Assembly: GCA_018401435.1 (NCBI GenBank)
Contig: JAGYJW010000004.1
Span: forward strand, 184,153 to 248,152
Length of the DNA: 64,000 nucleotides
Reading direction: 5' to 3'
DNA from: Deltaproteobacteria bacterium
GTDB taxonomy: Bacteria > Myxococcota_A > UBA796 > UBA2385
Each line of letters begins with the position of its first letter. The first letter of the stretch is position 1. The notes beneath the pieces were generated by a model. The model saw only the letters and a program-made list of their open reading frames with translations. It made no database searches and was not told the DNA's origin. Positions 47,162 to 56,517 of this stretch are shown piece by piece. Made by a program: the position numbers and the translations under genes.

Positions 47162-47845
47162 ATGAATCGGAAGCCGATCCTCGCCGTCGTCGGTGCTGCC
47201 GTCGTCCTCGCCGCCACTCTCTCGAGCCCGCGGGCATCCGCCCAGGACGAGGTCGCGCCCGCCGCGTCCTCCGACGCTGGCTCCGAGGTGGCTCCGGAAG
47301 CCTCGGAGGGCGACTACAACCGCGAGCTTCTCTCCATCGAGGAGGAGGTCCACTCCCTCAAGGAGCAGGTCTTCCGCGCAAAGGCCACGCTCCAGCTTCT
47401 CAAGGAGATCGTGGTCCAAGGCAGCGCTTCGGGTTCCCGCGCCACCATCTGGCACGAGAACAAGCTCGGCCGGGGCTACACCGTCGAATCCGTCTCCTAC
47501 TACCTCGACGGGCAGGGCAAGTTCAGCAAGGCCGACCCGACCGGTGGCCTCGACGAGATGCGCGACTTCAAGGTCTTCGAGGGTGCTGTGCCCCCCGGCA
47601 ACCACAACCTCACCGTGAATATGCGCCTGCGTGGCAACGGCTTCGGCATCTTCAGCTACGTCAAGAACTACACCTTCAATGTGCAGTCCAGCACCTCCTT
47701 CACGGTGGAGGAGGGCAAGAGCTGCAAGGTGCGCGTCCTCACCGACGAGCGCAAGGGCATCGGCCGCTCCTTCATCGAGCGCCCCAACGTCCAGTTCGAG
47801 ACGCAGTGCATCCGCCTGTCGGAGGCTGGCGCGGCGCCGCAGTAG
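47162..47845 (+). CDS. Secreted coiled-coil protein, first gene of the envelope-machine cluster
   Basis: The 227-residue protein starts MNRKPILAVVGAAVVLAATL, with a cleavable signal at ASAQD. Residues 58-85 form a short coiled coil (LLSIEEEVHSLKEQVFRAKA). The remainder is a beta-rich domain (ATIWHENKLGRGYTVESVSY, PPGNHNLTVNMRLRGNGFG). Proteins of this type occur beside TPR motility genes in myxobacterial genomes, sometimes misnamed as acetyltransferases; the link here is by resemblance and context. It is probably periplasmic. Its upstream gap (46881-47161) holds no gene. Confidence 0.72.
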   Translation: MNRKPILAVVGAAVVLAATLSSPRASAQDEVAPAASSDAGSEVAPEASEGDYNRELLSIEEEVHSLKEQVFRAKATLQLLKEIVVQGSASGSRATIWHENKLGRGYTVESVSYYLDGQGKFSKADPTGGLDEMRDFKVFEGAVPPGNHNLTVNMRLRGNGFGIFSYVKNYTFNVQSSTSFTVEEGKSCKVRVLTDERKGIGRSFIERPNVQFETQCIRLSEAGAAPQ

Positions 47846-47894
47846 TGGCCCGCTTCCCCCCCCCATTCTGCGAACCTGAACCGGATTGAGCTTC

Positions 47895-50201
47895 ATGCGC
47901 CAACTGCGACGCACCCTCTGTCTCGCGGGACTGCTGCTCGGCAGCGTTGCCCAGGGCGCCGGGCGGACCATCGGAGACCGCCTCGAGCGGGCTGAGGCCG
48001 ATCTTCGCGAGGTTGAAGCGCGGGTGGTGCGGCTCGGCCGTGAATATGGCCAGCGCCGGGGTCTGATCGGCGCAGAAGAGGCCCTCCGCCGCTACGAAGA
48101 CGGCGTCTTCACCTACCTGGTCGGCGACTACGAACCCGCGGCGTTGACCTTCTTCACCCTGGTCGAATCCGAGGCCCTGCCCGACAAGGGCATGCACCAG
48201 GACGCCGAGTGGTACCTGGCCGAATCCGTCTTCGAGCTTGGCAACTGGGCCACGGCCCTAGAAGCCTATGGCGACATCGTGGGGGCAGGGGAACAGCACC
48301 CCTTCTTTGCCGATGCCGTGCGCCGGCAGCTCGAGGTCTATGGGCTCATGGGCGACAGCGAGGCCTTCTACGAGCTGTACCGCAAGTGGATCCTCTCGGG
48401 CCGGGTTCCCGCCACCGACGCCGTCAAATACACGGTGGCCAAGAGCTTCTACCGCCAGGGTGAGACCGCCCGCGCCAAGTCCATGTTCATGGAGCAGCCG
48501 GTTGGTGGGCCCTACTATGGGCAGGCCCGGTACTTCCTCGGCACGGTGCTCGCCATCGAAGGCGAGCTGGGCCAGGCGGTGGTCGAGGTTGAGCGGGTGA
48601 TCTCGGCCGAAGCCAAGAGCAGCCCCGAGGTCGCAGAGCTGGCCCGCCTTGCGCTGGGCCGTCTGCACTACGAGCTGGGCAACTACGACAAGGCCGTCGA
48701 GCACTACCAGACCATCGCCAGCGACTCGCCCTACTTCGCCGACCAGCTCTACGAGCTCGTCTGGACCTATATCAAGCAGGAGGACTGGGACAGCGCGCTG
48801 CGCCACGTCGAGATCTTCCTCATCGCCTTCCCCGATCACCCCTACACCATGCAGATGAAGCTCAACCAGGGCCACCTGCACATGAAGGCGAAGGGCTTCG
48901 AAAAGGCGCTTGCCTCCTACGAGATCGTGGTGGGCGACTACTCGCCCCTGCAAGAGCGGATGGTGCGCCTCGAAGGCGGCGTGGACGACCCCAAGCGCTT
49001 TTATGCCGCGCTGGTCGCTGCCGGCGACGGCATGGGCGCCGAAGCCGATGGCGTGCAGCTCCCGGCCTCCGCCGTTCAACTCCTGGTGGGCGATGACGCC
49101 ATGGGTCGCGCGGTGGCGGCCAGCCGCGCCTTGCGGTCCCAGGACAAGGATATGCAGGCCGCCCAGAGCACCCTGGCCGAGATTGGCGGCGTGCTCTCGG
49201 GTACGGATGAAGCCATCGGCACCTTTAGCCGCGGCCGCCAGTCGCTGCTTCGCGTGCGCGATGACGGACTTCAGCTGCGCAACCAGCTCATCACCCTCGA
49301 AGTGCAGCACCTCGCCGATACCGACGGTCTGGAAAAGGCCCAGGCCCAGGGCATCCGCGAACAGCAGGACGTGCTGGCCATCCGCGCCCAGGAGGTCCAG
49401 GGCGTCGAGTCGGCGCGCACCGATCGCTACCAGGTCCACGAGGACCAGGTGCGGGCCGTGCAAGAGGTCGCCGGTCGCCTGCGGCGCATGATCGACGAGC
49501 TCGACTCCGAGGCCACCGCCACCCGGCGGGTGCTGGTGGGCAAGCGCGCGTCGATGAGCGTCGGCGATGTCGAACGCGTCGAAGGTGATCTCGCCCAGGT
49601 CGAGACCCAGCTGAAGACGGCCAAGGCCGCCCTCGAGGCCATCGGCTCCGACGCCACCCGGCGACAGGTGATGGCGTCGGTGCCCCGCGGTCGGGCCGAT
49701 GACACCGACAGCCAGCGCGCGCTGCTCGCCGAGGACTACGACAACCTCCACAAGGGCCTTGCGCGCTACCGTGCCGGCGCCACGGGCGACCCCGCACCCC
49801 TTCGCCAGATCGACGAGATGTGGGCGCGGGTCAATGGGCTGGACAACCGGTCCCACGAGATCCGCGACCAGCTCGAGAGCGCCGAGTCGCGCGAGGTCGC
49901 CCTGTTGCGCGAGGGCGTGAACAGGCAGGTGGTCGTCGTAGACGCCCTGGCCGCCGAACTCGAGGCTGCCGAGTCCGGCTCGGACCTGCTCGCCGGGCGG
50001 ATCACCCGCACCGGCTTCGGCCGCCTGGCCGACCAGCTCTACGCAAATATCATGGAAGCGGACATGGGCATCGTTGATGTCTATTGGCTCCGCAAGACCG
50101 AGGTCGTGGACGAGCGAACGCGCTTGGCCACCGAGCGGAGCGAGCGCCTGCGTGAGCTCGACGAGCGCTTCAACCTCATCCGCCAGAAGATCGAGGACTA
50201 G
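47895..50201 (+). CDS. Periplasmic TPR and coiled-coil protein (GltC-like)
   Basis: A 768-residue secreted protein, signal MRQLRRTLCLAGLLLGSVAQG. Residues 50-340 contain repeated TPR units (for example ALTFFTLVESEALPDKGMHQ, ARLALGRLHYELGNYDKAVE, HLHMKAKGFEKALASYEIVV). Residues 440-750 are long charged helices with coiled-coil character (QLITLEVQHLADTDGLEKAQ, RLRRMIDELDSEATATRRVL). A TTG three codons upstream is an alternative start. Its partners in the Myxococcus Glt complex would be the TPR proteins GltC/GltD; this is inference from order and domain type. The stop is four bases from the next ATG. Confidence 0.78.
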   Translation: MRQLRRTLCLAGLLLGSVAQGAGRTIGDRLERAEADLREVEARVVRLGREYGQRRGLIGAEEALRRYEDGVFTYLVGDYEPAALTFFTLVESEALPDKGMHQDAEWYLAESVFELGNWATALEAYGDIVGAGEQHPFFADAVRRQLEVYGLMGDSEAFYELYRKWILSGRVPATDAVKYTVAKSFYRQGETARAKSMFMEQPVGGPYYGQARYFLGTVLAIEGELGQAVVEVERVISAEAKSSPEVAELARLALGRLHYELGNYDKAVEHYQTIASDSPYFADQLYELVWTYIKQEDWDSALRHVEIFLIAFPDHPYTMQMKLNQGHLHMKAKGFEKALASYEIVVGDYSPLQERMVRLEGGVDDPKRFYAALVAAGDGMGAEADGVQLPASAVQLLVGDDAMGRAVAASRALRSQDKDMQAAQSTLAEIGGVLSGTDEAIGTFSRGRQSLLRVRDDGLQLRNQLITLEVQHLADTDGLEKAQAQGIREQQDVLAIRAQEVQGVESARTDRYQVHEDQVRAVQEVAGRLRRMIDELDSEATATRRVLVGKRASMSVGDVERVEGDLAQVETQLKTAKAALEAIGSDATRRQVMASVPRGRADDTDSQRALLAEDYDNLHKGLARYRAGATGDPAPLRQIDEMWARVNGLDNRSHEIRDQLESAESREVALLREGVNRQVVVVDALAAELEAAESGSDLLAGRITRTGFGRLADQLYANIMEADMGIVDVYWLRKTEVVDERTRLATERSERLRELDERFNLIRQKIED

Positions 50202-50205
50202 CGCG

Positions 50206-53200
50206 ATGTCGATGCGAATCGCCGGACTGCTGGCCCTCTTGCTGGGCCCCCGCGTCGCCAACGCCAAGGAGCCCACGCCGGTTCCGGGCTTGCCGACAGC
50301 CGCTGCCGTGGAAGACGGGCGCACGGACAAGGCCGAGGTCGCCGCCTTCCGAGAGACCGTCAAGCGCTACGTCGAGCGCATGGGCGAGTTCGAGGGCGAC
50401 GCCCGGCGTTGGGTGGACTTCCGCGAGGCCGAAGAGCGCGGCTTGCTGGACTCCAACTACAGCGCCATCATCCGGGATCTGGATGAGGATGACCGCGCCC
50501 TGCGGGGCACCGCCGCCCGGCGTTTCGAGTCCTTCCTCGAAAAATACCCCGACACCGTGCACAGCCCGCACGTGATGTTCCGCCTGGCAGAGCTCTACTA
50601 CGAGCAGACCGAAGAGGACTTCGCCGTCGCCGACGCCGAGTTCCGCCGCTTCATGGACAACCTGTCCGAGGAGCAGTTCGACCAGATCCCCGAAGAGCCC
50701 ACCAAGAATTTCCGTCGTTCGGTGGCCCTCTACGAGCAGATCATCGAGCGCTACCCCGACTACCAGTATGTCGACGGCTGCTACTACATGCTCGGCTATG
50801 TGCTGAGCGAGCGCAATTCGGCCCAGTTCGACGAGAACGCGGGTCTGGAGCGTTTCTCCGAGCTGATTCGGCTCTTCCCCAAGAGCCAGTTCGCCTCGGG
50901 CGCCCACCTGCGCATGGGCGAGTACTTCTTCGACTACAACAAGATCGACGAGGCCATTCCGCACTACGAGCAGGTGGTGGCCCTCGAGGGTCCCGAAGGC
51001 AGCCTCTACGACGAGGGCCTCTACAAGCTGGCCTGGTCGGAGTACCGTCGCTCCAACTACGACCGCGGGCTCGTGCTGCTCAACCAGCTCTTGGACTGGT
51101 CCGAGGACTACTTCGCCCGCAAGGGCAAGGAGTCGGCGATGGCCCCCGAGGCCATCGAATACACCGCGATCTCCTTCTCGGATATGGCCGACCTGCGCGG
51201 GCAGCACCCCTTGGACGTGGCCAGGTCCTTCTATGTCAAGAACGGCGCCCGGCCCTACGAGGACAAGGTCTACAAGCGCCTCGCCGACGTCCTGACCCAG
51301 CAGGCTCGCTACGACTACGCCATCGACGTCTACGGCTTCATCCAGCAGCGCTGGCCGGAGGACCCCGAGAATCCCGACTTCATGTGGAAGGTCGCGACCT
51401 TGCACATGTCCAAGTCCCCGGTGGACCGCGAGGCCGCCCAGACCTCCATTCGCTCCCTCAACGAGCTCTACGGCGACAAGAGCGCCTGGTGGAAGGCCAA
51501 TCGGAACAACCCCGACGCCTTGGCCGTGGCCCGGGGCTACATCGAGAAGTCCCTGGCCGGCGTCGCGACGACCTACCACACCCAGGCCCTCGAGACGGGT
51601 GCGCCCACCGACTTCCAGAAGGCCGCGACCTACTACCGCGAATACCTCGAAAAATTCCCCTTCGCCGAGGACTATTACGAGCTGCAGTGGTATCTCGCCG
51701 AGACCTTGTTGCGCAGCGGCGACACCACGGGCGCGGAGCGCGAATACCAGCAGCTGCTCAAGGCCGGCGAGCACAACTACAAGGAGGCCTCGCTCTGGTA
51801 CCTCCGCGCCATCGCCTATGGCGCGGTCAAGGACAAGTACGGTCCGGTCCAGACCCTGCCCCAGGACGCCGTGGTCGAGAAGAAGGTCACCACGGCCAGT
51901 GGCGAGCGTCCGGTCTACCAGATCGGTGCCGACCACCAGGTCCTGATTGACAGCTCGGATGCGGTGGTCAAGGCCGATTTTGGCGCGGCCCTCGCCCGCA
52001 TCGACGCCCAGATCCTCGAATCCTCGGACAAGGACAAGGTCGAGACCCTGAAGCGCGAGCGTGAATACGTCGCCCCCATCGCCGAAGGCGCCGACAAGAA
52101 CCGGCACGCCATCGCCTACCAGGCGGCCCAGATCCTCTTCGCCCACGGCCACTACGCCGAAGCCCGGCCGCGCCTGCAAGAGATCATCGAGCGCTACCAG
52201 TGCACCGACGAGGCCGCCTATAGCGCACGCCTCGTGGTCGACACCTTCATCGCCGAAGACGACTGGAGCAATGTCCGCAAGTACTCCGCCCTCTACGCCA
52301 GCCAGAACCTCGGCTGCGGCCAGGGCAATATGGACGCGGTGGCCGAGCTGGGCGACCTCGAACAGCGTGCGGCCCTCAAGGAGATCGAACAGCTGGTCAG
52401 CCAGGACAAGCGCGAGGAGGCGGCCGAGGCCTACCTGAAGTTCATCTCGGACTACCCCAAGGCTCCGCCCGAGATCATCAAGAACGCGCTCTACAACGCC
52501 GCCAACAACTTCGAGCGCGTGGGTCGTCTGGACGACAGCATCCGGCTCTTCAAGCAGTTCGTCGCCAGCTACCCCAACGACGAGCTCAGCCGGCCGCTCT
52601 ACTTCCGCCTCGCCGACAACTACGCCCGCGCCCTCGAGCTCGACCAGGCCATCAAGTACTACGAGGCGCTCTACGATGTCACCAATGGTGCCGGCAAGGC
52701 CTATGGCGACGCCCCCGCGGCCCTGTTCAACGCAGGTTTCTTGCGCATCGGCCTCAGCGACTACGAGGGCGCAGCGCGCACCTTCGAGCGCTACGAGCGC
52801 GAGAATTCCGCTGAGCCCGATGCCGAGCAGGTGCTCTTCATGGCGGCAGAGCAGTGGGGCCGGGTGAGCCCGACCCGCGAGATGAGCTTCCTCAAGGACT
52901 ACCTCAAGCGCTACCCGAACCAGGCCCCCGACCACGTCATCCAGGCCCTGTTCCGCATCGCGCAGCTCACCGAAGAAGCCGGCCGGGGTCGGGATGCTGA
53001 TCGCGCCTGGTCGGATCTCGAGGCCGCCTACGACGGCCTGGCCCCCTCGGGCAAGGTCGGTCCCGCCGGCCGCAAATATGCTGCCCAGGCCGCCCTGCGC
53101 GACGTCATGACCGAACTCGAAGCCTTCAAGACCGTGCCGGACAAGGTCAAGAAGAGCGAGAGCAAGTACGCCGAGCTGCTGCTGCAGCGCAAGGACGAGC

Positions 53201-53655
53201 TGCCCGCCATCGAGCAGCGCGCGGGCGCGCTGGTGGCCAAGTACAAGGACTTCGAGAGCAGCTCTGCCGCCCTCTATGCGCTGGGCACGGCCTACCTCGC
53301 CTATGCGGACATGCTCTACCAGGCGCCGGTGCCGGCCGAGGTCAAGGCGGACCCCGAGTTCGAGATCATCTACTACGAAGAGCTCGACAAGCTGCGCATC
53401 CCGCTGGAAGACAAGGGCAAGACGCGCCTGGTCGCGGTGCTCGATACCGCCAAGCAGGAGCACACCTGGACGAAGTGGCAGACCATCGCCATCGATGAGC
53501 TGGCCCGTCGCTTCCCCGCGGAATTCGCCCCGGAGAAGCAAGAGCTTCGCGGGGTGCTCCGCGACAGTCATGTGCCCCGCGCCGCGGCCCAGACGGTCGA
53601 GCTGGCCGCGCCCGCGACCGAAGCCGGTGCGACCGCCCCCAAGGAGACCCCATGA
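50206..53655 (+). CDS. Large TPR protein (GltD/AgmU-like)
   Basis: The 1149-residue protein has a signal (MSMRIAGLLALLLGPRVANA) and TPR-like pairs almost throughout, rich in Tyr and Glu (LRMGEYFFDYNKIDEAIPHY, YDYAIDVYGFIQQRWPEDPE, AARTFERYERENSAEPDAEQ). This size and layout match the periplasmic TPR scaffold AgmU/GltD of Myxococcus gliding. It contains no catalytic motif. The start is the ATG at 50206, four bases after the previous stop, and the end overlaps the next gene by four bases. A related scaffold role in another envelope process is equally compatible. Confidence 0.78.
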   Translation: MSMRIAGLLALLLGPRVANAKEPTPVPGLPTAAAVEDGRTDKAEVAAFRETVKRYVERMGEFEGDARRWVDFREAEERGLLDSNYSAIIRDLDEDDRALRGTAARRFESFLEKYPDTVHSPHVMFRLAELYYEQTEEDFAVADAEFRRFMDNLSEEQFDQIPEEPTKNFRRSVALYEQIIERYPDYQYVDGCYYMLGYVLSERNSAQFDENAGLERFSELIRLFPKSQFASGAHLRMGEYFFDYNKIDEAIPHYEQVVALEGPEGSLYDEGLYKLAWSEYRRSNYDRGLVLLNQLLDWSEDYFARKGKESAMAPEAIEYTAISFSDMADLRGQHPLDVARSFYVKNGARPYEDKVYKRLADVLTQQARYDYAIDVYGFIQQRWPEDPENPDFMWKVATLHMSKSPVDREAAQTSIRSLNELYGDKSAWWKANRNNPDALAVARGYIEKSLAGVATTYHTQALETGAPTDFQKAATYYREYLEKFPFAEDYYELQWYLAETLLRSGDTTGAEREYQQLLKAGEHNYKEASLWYLRAIAYGAVKDKYGPVQTLPQDAVVEKKVTTASGERPVYQIGADHQVLIDSSDAVVKADFGAALARIDAQILESSDKDKVETLKREREYVAPIAEGADKNRHAIAYQAAQILFAHGHYAEARPRLQEIIERYQCTDEAAYSARLVVDTFIAEDDWSNVRKYSALYASQNLGCGQGNMDAVAELGDLEQRAALKEIEQLVSQDKREEAAEAYLKFISDYPKAPPEIIKNALYNAANNFERVGRLDDSIRLFKQFVASYPNDELSRPLYFRLADNYARALELDQAIKYYEALYDVTNGAGKAYGDAPAALFNAGFLRIGLSDYEGAARTFERYERENSAEPDAEQVLFMAAEQWGRVSPTREMSFLKDYLKRYPNQAPDHVIQALFRIAQLTEEAGRGRDADRAWSDLEAAYDGLAPSGKVGPAGRKYAAQAALRDVMTELEAFKTVPDKVKKSESKYAELLLQRKDELPAIEQRAGALVAKYKDFESSSAALYALGTAYLAYADMLYQAPVPAEVKADPEFEIIYYEELDKLRIPLEDKGKTRLVAVLDTAKQEHTWTKWQTIAIDELARRFPAEFAPEKQELRGVLRDSHVPRAAAQTVELAAPATEAGATAPKETP

Positions 53656-55358
53656 ACGCGCCGCGCCTCCCGCGGGCCCCTCGGCTCGCTGTCGCGCTGC
53701 TCCTGGGCGGCCTCATCGGCTGCGGGCCCAAGGCGCCGCCCGCCGCGCCGGTCGCGCCGGTGGAGGCCCCGGCCGAGGGCGCGGTGCCCGGCCTGGCCCC
53801 CGAAGTCGTGGCCGCTGCCAACCGGCAGGCCTTCGAAGACAAGGTCGCCACCGCGGTCGCCCAGCTCAGCACCGGCCTTCCCGAAGACGCCCGCAAGGCC
53901 ATCGACGGCCTGCGCCCCCTGATGGTCGAGCACCCCGACCAGGCCGCCCTCTACTTCAACGAGGGTGTGGGCTTCGAGATCCTTGGCGACAAGGCGGGCG
54001 CCCGCAAATCCTACCTGCGCGCCACCGATATCGATCCGGCCTTTGCGCCGGCCTGGCTCAATATGGGCGCGATGTCGGAGCGAGAGGGCGAGTATGAGCG
54101 GGCCCTCCAGAACTACCGGGCGGGCTTGCGCGCCGCGCCGGACAACACGGACCTGACGGTCGCGTCGGTGAGCGCCCTTCGGCGTTTGCGCCGATTCGAC
54201 GAGGCCGAGCGCCTGGCCAAGGCGGCGATCAAGGGCGACGCCAACAATATTCTGGCCTACAACAACCTGGGCCTGGTCTACCTCGACCAGGGCAAGCTCG
54301 AGCTGGCCCAATTCGTCTACCAGCGGGCCTTGATGGCGGTGCCCGGCGCAGACAGCAACCCCCTTATCCACTGCAATCTGGGCCGGGTCTTCCTGGCCCA
54401 GGACAAGCGTCCAGACGCCCGCAGCGAGCTGGACAAGGCCCTGGTCCTCGACCCGAAGCTCGTGACGGCGATGCTGGCCCTGTCGGACTTCCACCTCGAG
54501 AACCGGGACTGGGACAGTGCGGCCCTGCTGTTGGAGCGGGCGCGGGAGCTCGAGCCCGAGAACCCCGCCATCCGGCTCAACCTGGGCGTGGCATACCGCG
54601 GCCAGGGCAAGTTCGACGAGGCCGAGCGCGCCTATCAGAAGGCCATCGAGCTGGACCCCAAGAACCTCGATCCCTACTTGAATCTTGCGGTGCTCTACGG
54701 CGACCACCAGCAGGCTTTCGACAAGGCCCTCAGCACCTTCAAGCGCTACACCGACCTCGGTGGGCAGCGGCGCGAGCTGGCCGAGACCTGGGCTGCGGAC
54801 ATCGAAAAGAAGAAGAAGGAGGTCGAGCGCCAGAACGAGCTGGCCCGGAAGCGCAAGGAGCGTGACAAGGCCCGCGAGGATCGCCAGAAGCTGCTCGACG
54901 AAGAGAAGGCGCGGGAGGCCGCAGAGAAGGCGGCCCAAGAGGCCGCTGCGCCGGCCCCGGCCCCGGCTCCAGCACCAGCACCAGCACCAGCCCCCGCCCC
55001 GGCTCCAGCCCCGGCTCCAGCCCCGGCTCCAGCACCAGCCCCAGCCCCCGAACCGGCCCCTGGCACCAGTGGCACCGTCGGGGGGGGCAGCGCCGGCGTC
55101 AACGCCGCAGCCCTGGGCACCTCCTGCGCCGCGATCGGGGCCTGCGGCACCGGCCTGGAATGCGCGGCGGACTCGGTCTGTCGTGAGGTGGGAACTGCCG
55201 GCACCTTTGGCATCGGAGTCGGCTGTATGGCAAGCTCTGACTGTGCCTTTGGGCTGAGCTGTGTCTCCAATGCCTGTGCTGCAGCCGCTCCGGCTGTCCC
55301 GGCCGGAAGTCAAGGAACTGTAGGGGGCGGAACTGGAAGCCCCTGGGGAGGTCAATGA
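53652..55358 (+). CDS. TPR lipoprotein with Ala-Pro stalk and Cys-rich end (GltE/AglT-like)
   Basis: A 568-residue lipoprotein: signal RLAVALLLGGLIGC, lipobox LIGC. Residues 65-400 hold about nine TPRs (ARKSYLRATDIDPAFAPAWL, NNLGLVYLDQGKLELAQFVY, LNLGVAYRGQGKFDEAERAY). Then come a highly charged helix (EKKKKEVERQNELARKRKER), an Ala-Pro dipeptide stalk of about 36 residues, and a C-terminal domain with two Cys clusters (GTSCAAIGACGTGLECAADS, GCMASSDCAFGLSCVSNACA). TPR lipoprotein AglT/GltE is the closest known equivalent; the stalk and Cys-rich end are additions that I do not recognise from it. ATGA overlaps join it to both neighbours. Confidence 0.8.
   Translation: MNAPRLPRAPRLAVALLLGGLIGCGPKAPPAAPVAPVEAPAEGAVPGLAPEVVAAANRQAFEDKVATAVAQLSTGLPEDARKAIDGLRPLMVEHPDQAALYFNEGVGFEILGDKAGARKSYLRATDIDPAFAPAWLNMGAMSEREGEYERALQNYRAGLRAAPDNTDLTVASVSALRRLRRFDEAERLAKAAIKGDANNILAYNNLGLVYLDQGKLELAQFVYQRALMAVPGADSNPLIHCNLGRVFLAQDKRPDARSELDKALVLDPKLVTAMLALSDFHLENRDWDSAALLLERARELEPENPAIRLNLGVAYRGQGKFDEAERAYQKAIELDPKNLDPYLNLAVLYGDHQQAFDKALSTFKRYTDLGGQRRELAETWAADIEKKKKEVERQNELARKRKERDKAREDRQKLLDEEKAREAAEKAAQEAAAPAPAPAPAPAPAPAPAPAPAPAPAPAPAPAPAPEPAPGTSGTVGGGSAGVNAAALGTSCAAIGACGTGLECAADSVCREVGTAGTFGIGVGCMASSDCAFGLSCVSNACAAAAPAVPAGSQGTVGGGTGSPWGGQ
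54948..55062 (+). repeat. Ala-Pro dipeptide-coding low-complexity repeat
   Basis: Degenerate six-base units (GCNCCN) are repeated about 18 times and encode an unbroken Ala-Pro rod in the GltE-like lipoprotein. Synonymous variation between units suggests selection for the peptide rather than simple recent slippage. AP repeats behave as stiff periplasm-spanning rods in TonB-like proteins. Confidence 0.9.
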
Positions 55359-55591
55359 TGGGCAAGCTGTTGAAGGGTGCCCCGCTGCTCATGGCGGCTC
55401 TGCTTCCCAGCTCTGCACTGGCCCAGGGCCGGCGCATCGTGATCGAAGAGACCGTGATCGAAGGCAAGGTCCAGAAGCCAGAGATCACGATCTTCATTTC
55501 CCGCCAGAATCTCGACACCGACTACAACCTTGTGCTCCGGGAATCCTTTATTCCCAAAATCGTGCAGAGCCTCGAAAAGAAGCCGTTCTAG
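55355..55591 (+). CDS. Small periplasmic protein of the envelope-machine cluster
   Basis: A 78-residue secreted protein: MGKLLKGAPLLMAALLPSSA, with cleavage near ALAQG. The mature 54 residues are basic and beta-prone (RRIVIEETVIEGKVQKPEIT, FISRQNLDTDY) and end SLEKKPF. Two consecutive ATG codons are possible starts; the first overlaps the upstream stop. I recognise no family. Similar small proteins accompany TPR lipoproteins next to TolQ genes in myxobacteria. Confidence 0.75.
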   Translation: MMGKLLKGAPLLMAALLPSSALAQGRRIVIEETVIEGKVQKPEITIFISRQNLDTDYNLVLRESFIPKIVQSLEKKPF

Positions 55592-55600
55592 GCAGGATCT

Positions 55601-55662
55601 CCTCGGGTGTCCGAGGCAGTCTGACACCGACTTCACAAGGCCCCGGTGACATAATCGGGGCC
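55601..55662 (+). terminator. Two consecutive hairpins between the TPR genes and the TolQ-like gene
   Basis: CCTCGG-GTGT-CCGAGG (55601-55616) is followed by GGCCCCG and CGGGGCC around ten bases (55639-55662). Both stems are perfect but lack a T-run. They may attenuate transcription and so set the ratio of TPR scaffold to motor proteins, or protect mRNA ends. Confidence 0.4.
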
Positions 55663-55761
55663 GTCCAGTAGATTCCCCCAGGCCAATCGGGACCGCAGGC
55701 TCCAGGCAGCGCGGTCCTTTCCCCGTCCCTGATCAGTCCGATTCCCCCAGGAGGGTTGCAG

Positions 55762-56424
55762 ATGGACTTTCTCGTCAACTCAATGCACAAGGGTGGCCCG
55801 TTCATGTGGCCCATCCTGGTCACAGCGGTCTTCGCCCTCGCGATCGCCTTCGAGCGGCTGTACTACATCCTGTTCCGCGCGAACATCAATGGTACGGCGT
55901 TCATGGCCCAGATCCAGAAGCTGATCATGGCCAACAACATCGACCGCGCGATCAAGCTCTGCAACGCCGAGCCCAACGCTGCTCTTCCCCGCGTGCTGAA
56001 GGCCGGTATGACCCGCGCCAACCGCAGCGAGGTCGAGATTCAGAACGCCGTTGACGAGTCGGTGCTCGAGGTCTTTCCGCTCCTCAACAAGCGGTCGAGC
56101 TTCCTGCCCATGCTGGCCAACGTCGCCACCCTGACCGGTCTGCTCGGGACCATCCAGGGTCTGATCATGGCCTTCGAAGCGGTGGCCCACGCCTCCGCCG
56201 AGTCCAAGCAGTCGCTGCTCGCGGCCGGTATTTCGACCGCCATGTTCACGACCGCCGCCGGCCTCGTGGTCGCCATCCCGACCCTCGTGCTGCACTCGCT
56301 GGTCGCCAGCCGCACCACGAAGATCATGGACGAGATCGACCAGTACGCGCTCAAGACGGTGAACCTCCTCGGCGCTCGCCGTCGCGGCACCCTCAAGGAC
56401 GACGGGGCCCAGGCCACCGCCTGA
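55762..56424 (+). CDS. MotA/TolQ/ExbB proton channel protein (AglR-like)
   Basis: The 220-residue inner-membrane protein has three helices in TolQ arrangement: PFMWPILVTAVFALAIAFER, then a cytoplasmic loop, then MLANVATLTGLLGTIQGLIM and STAMFTTAAGLVVAIPTLVL. The GLLGTIQG and TAAGLVVAIP motifs are diagnostic for the family. It forms the pentameric stator of a proton-driven motor. AGGAGG lies eight bases before the ATG (55762). Two TolR-like genes follow. In Myxococcus, AglR with AglQ and AglS powers gliding, and AglX/AglV form a related pair. Confidence 0.92.
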   Translation: MDFLVNSMHKGGPFMWPILVTAVFALAIAFERLYYILFRANINGTAFMAQIQKLIMANNIDRAIKLCNAEPNAALPRVLKAGMTRANRSEVEIQNAVDESVLEVFPLLNKRSSFLPMLANVATLTGLLGTIQGLIMAFEAVAHASAESKQSLLAAGISTAMFTTAAGLVVAIPTLVLHSLVASRTTKIMDEIDQYALKTVNLLGARRRGTLKDDGAQATA

Positions 56425-56517
56425 GCCCGGTATGTGGTGCGCCCCGAGTTCGTCGAATGGACGGGCCGGGGCGCATCCTTCATCCACGCCTGAATCCGTC
56501 GCAAACGGAGCTCTCTC

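Noticed and set aside
47162..47845. Dihydrolipoamide acetyltransferase, a name used for similar proteins
   Set aside because: No lipoyl domain, no catalytic HxxxDG motif and a secretion signal are present; the protein looks periplasmic.
50176..53571. A minus-strand open frame of 1131 codons opposite the large TPR gene
   Set aside because: It is Val/Leu/Gly/Asp-rich antisense of TPR coding sequence without signal peptide, start site or motif.
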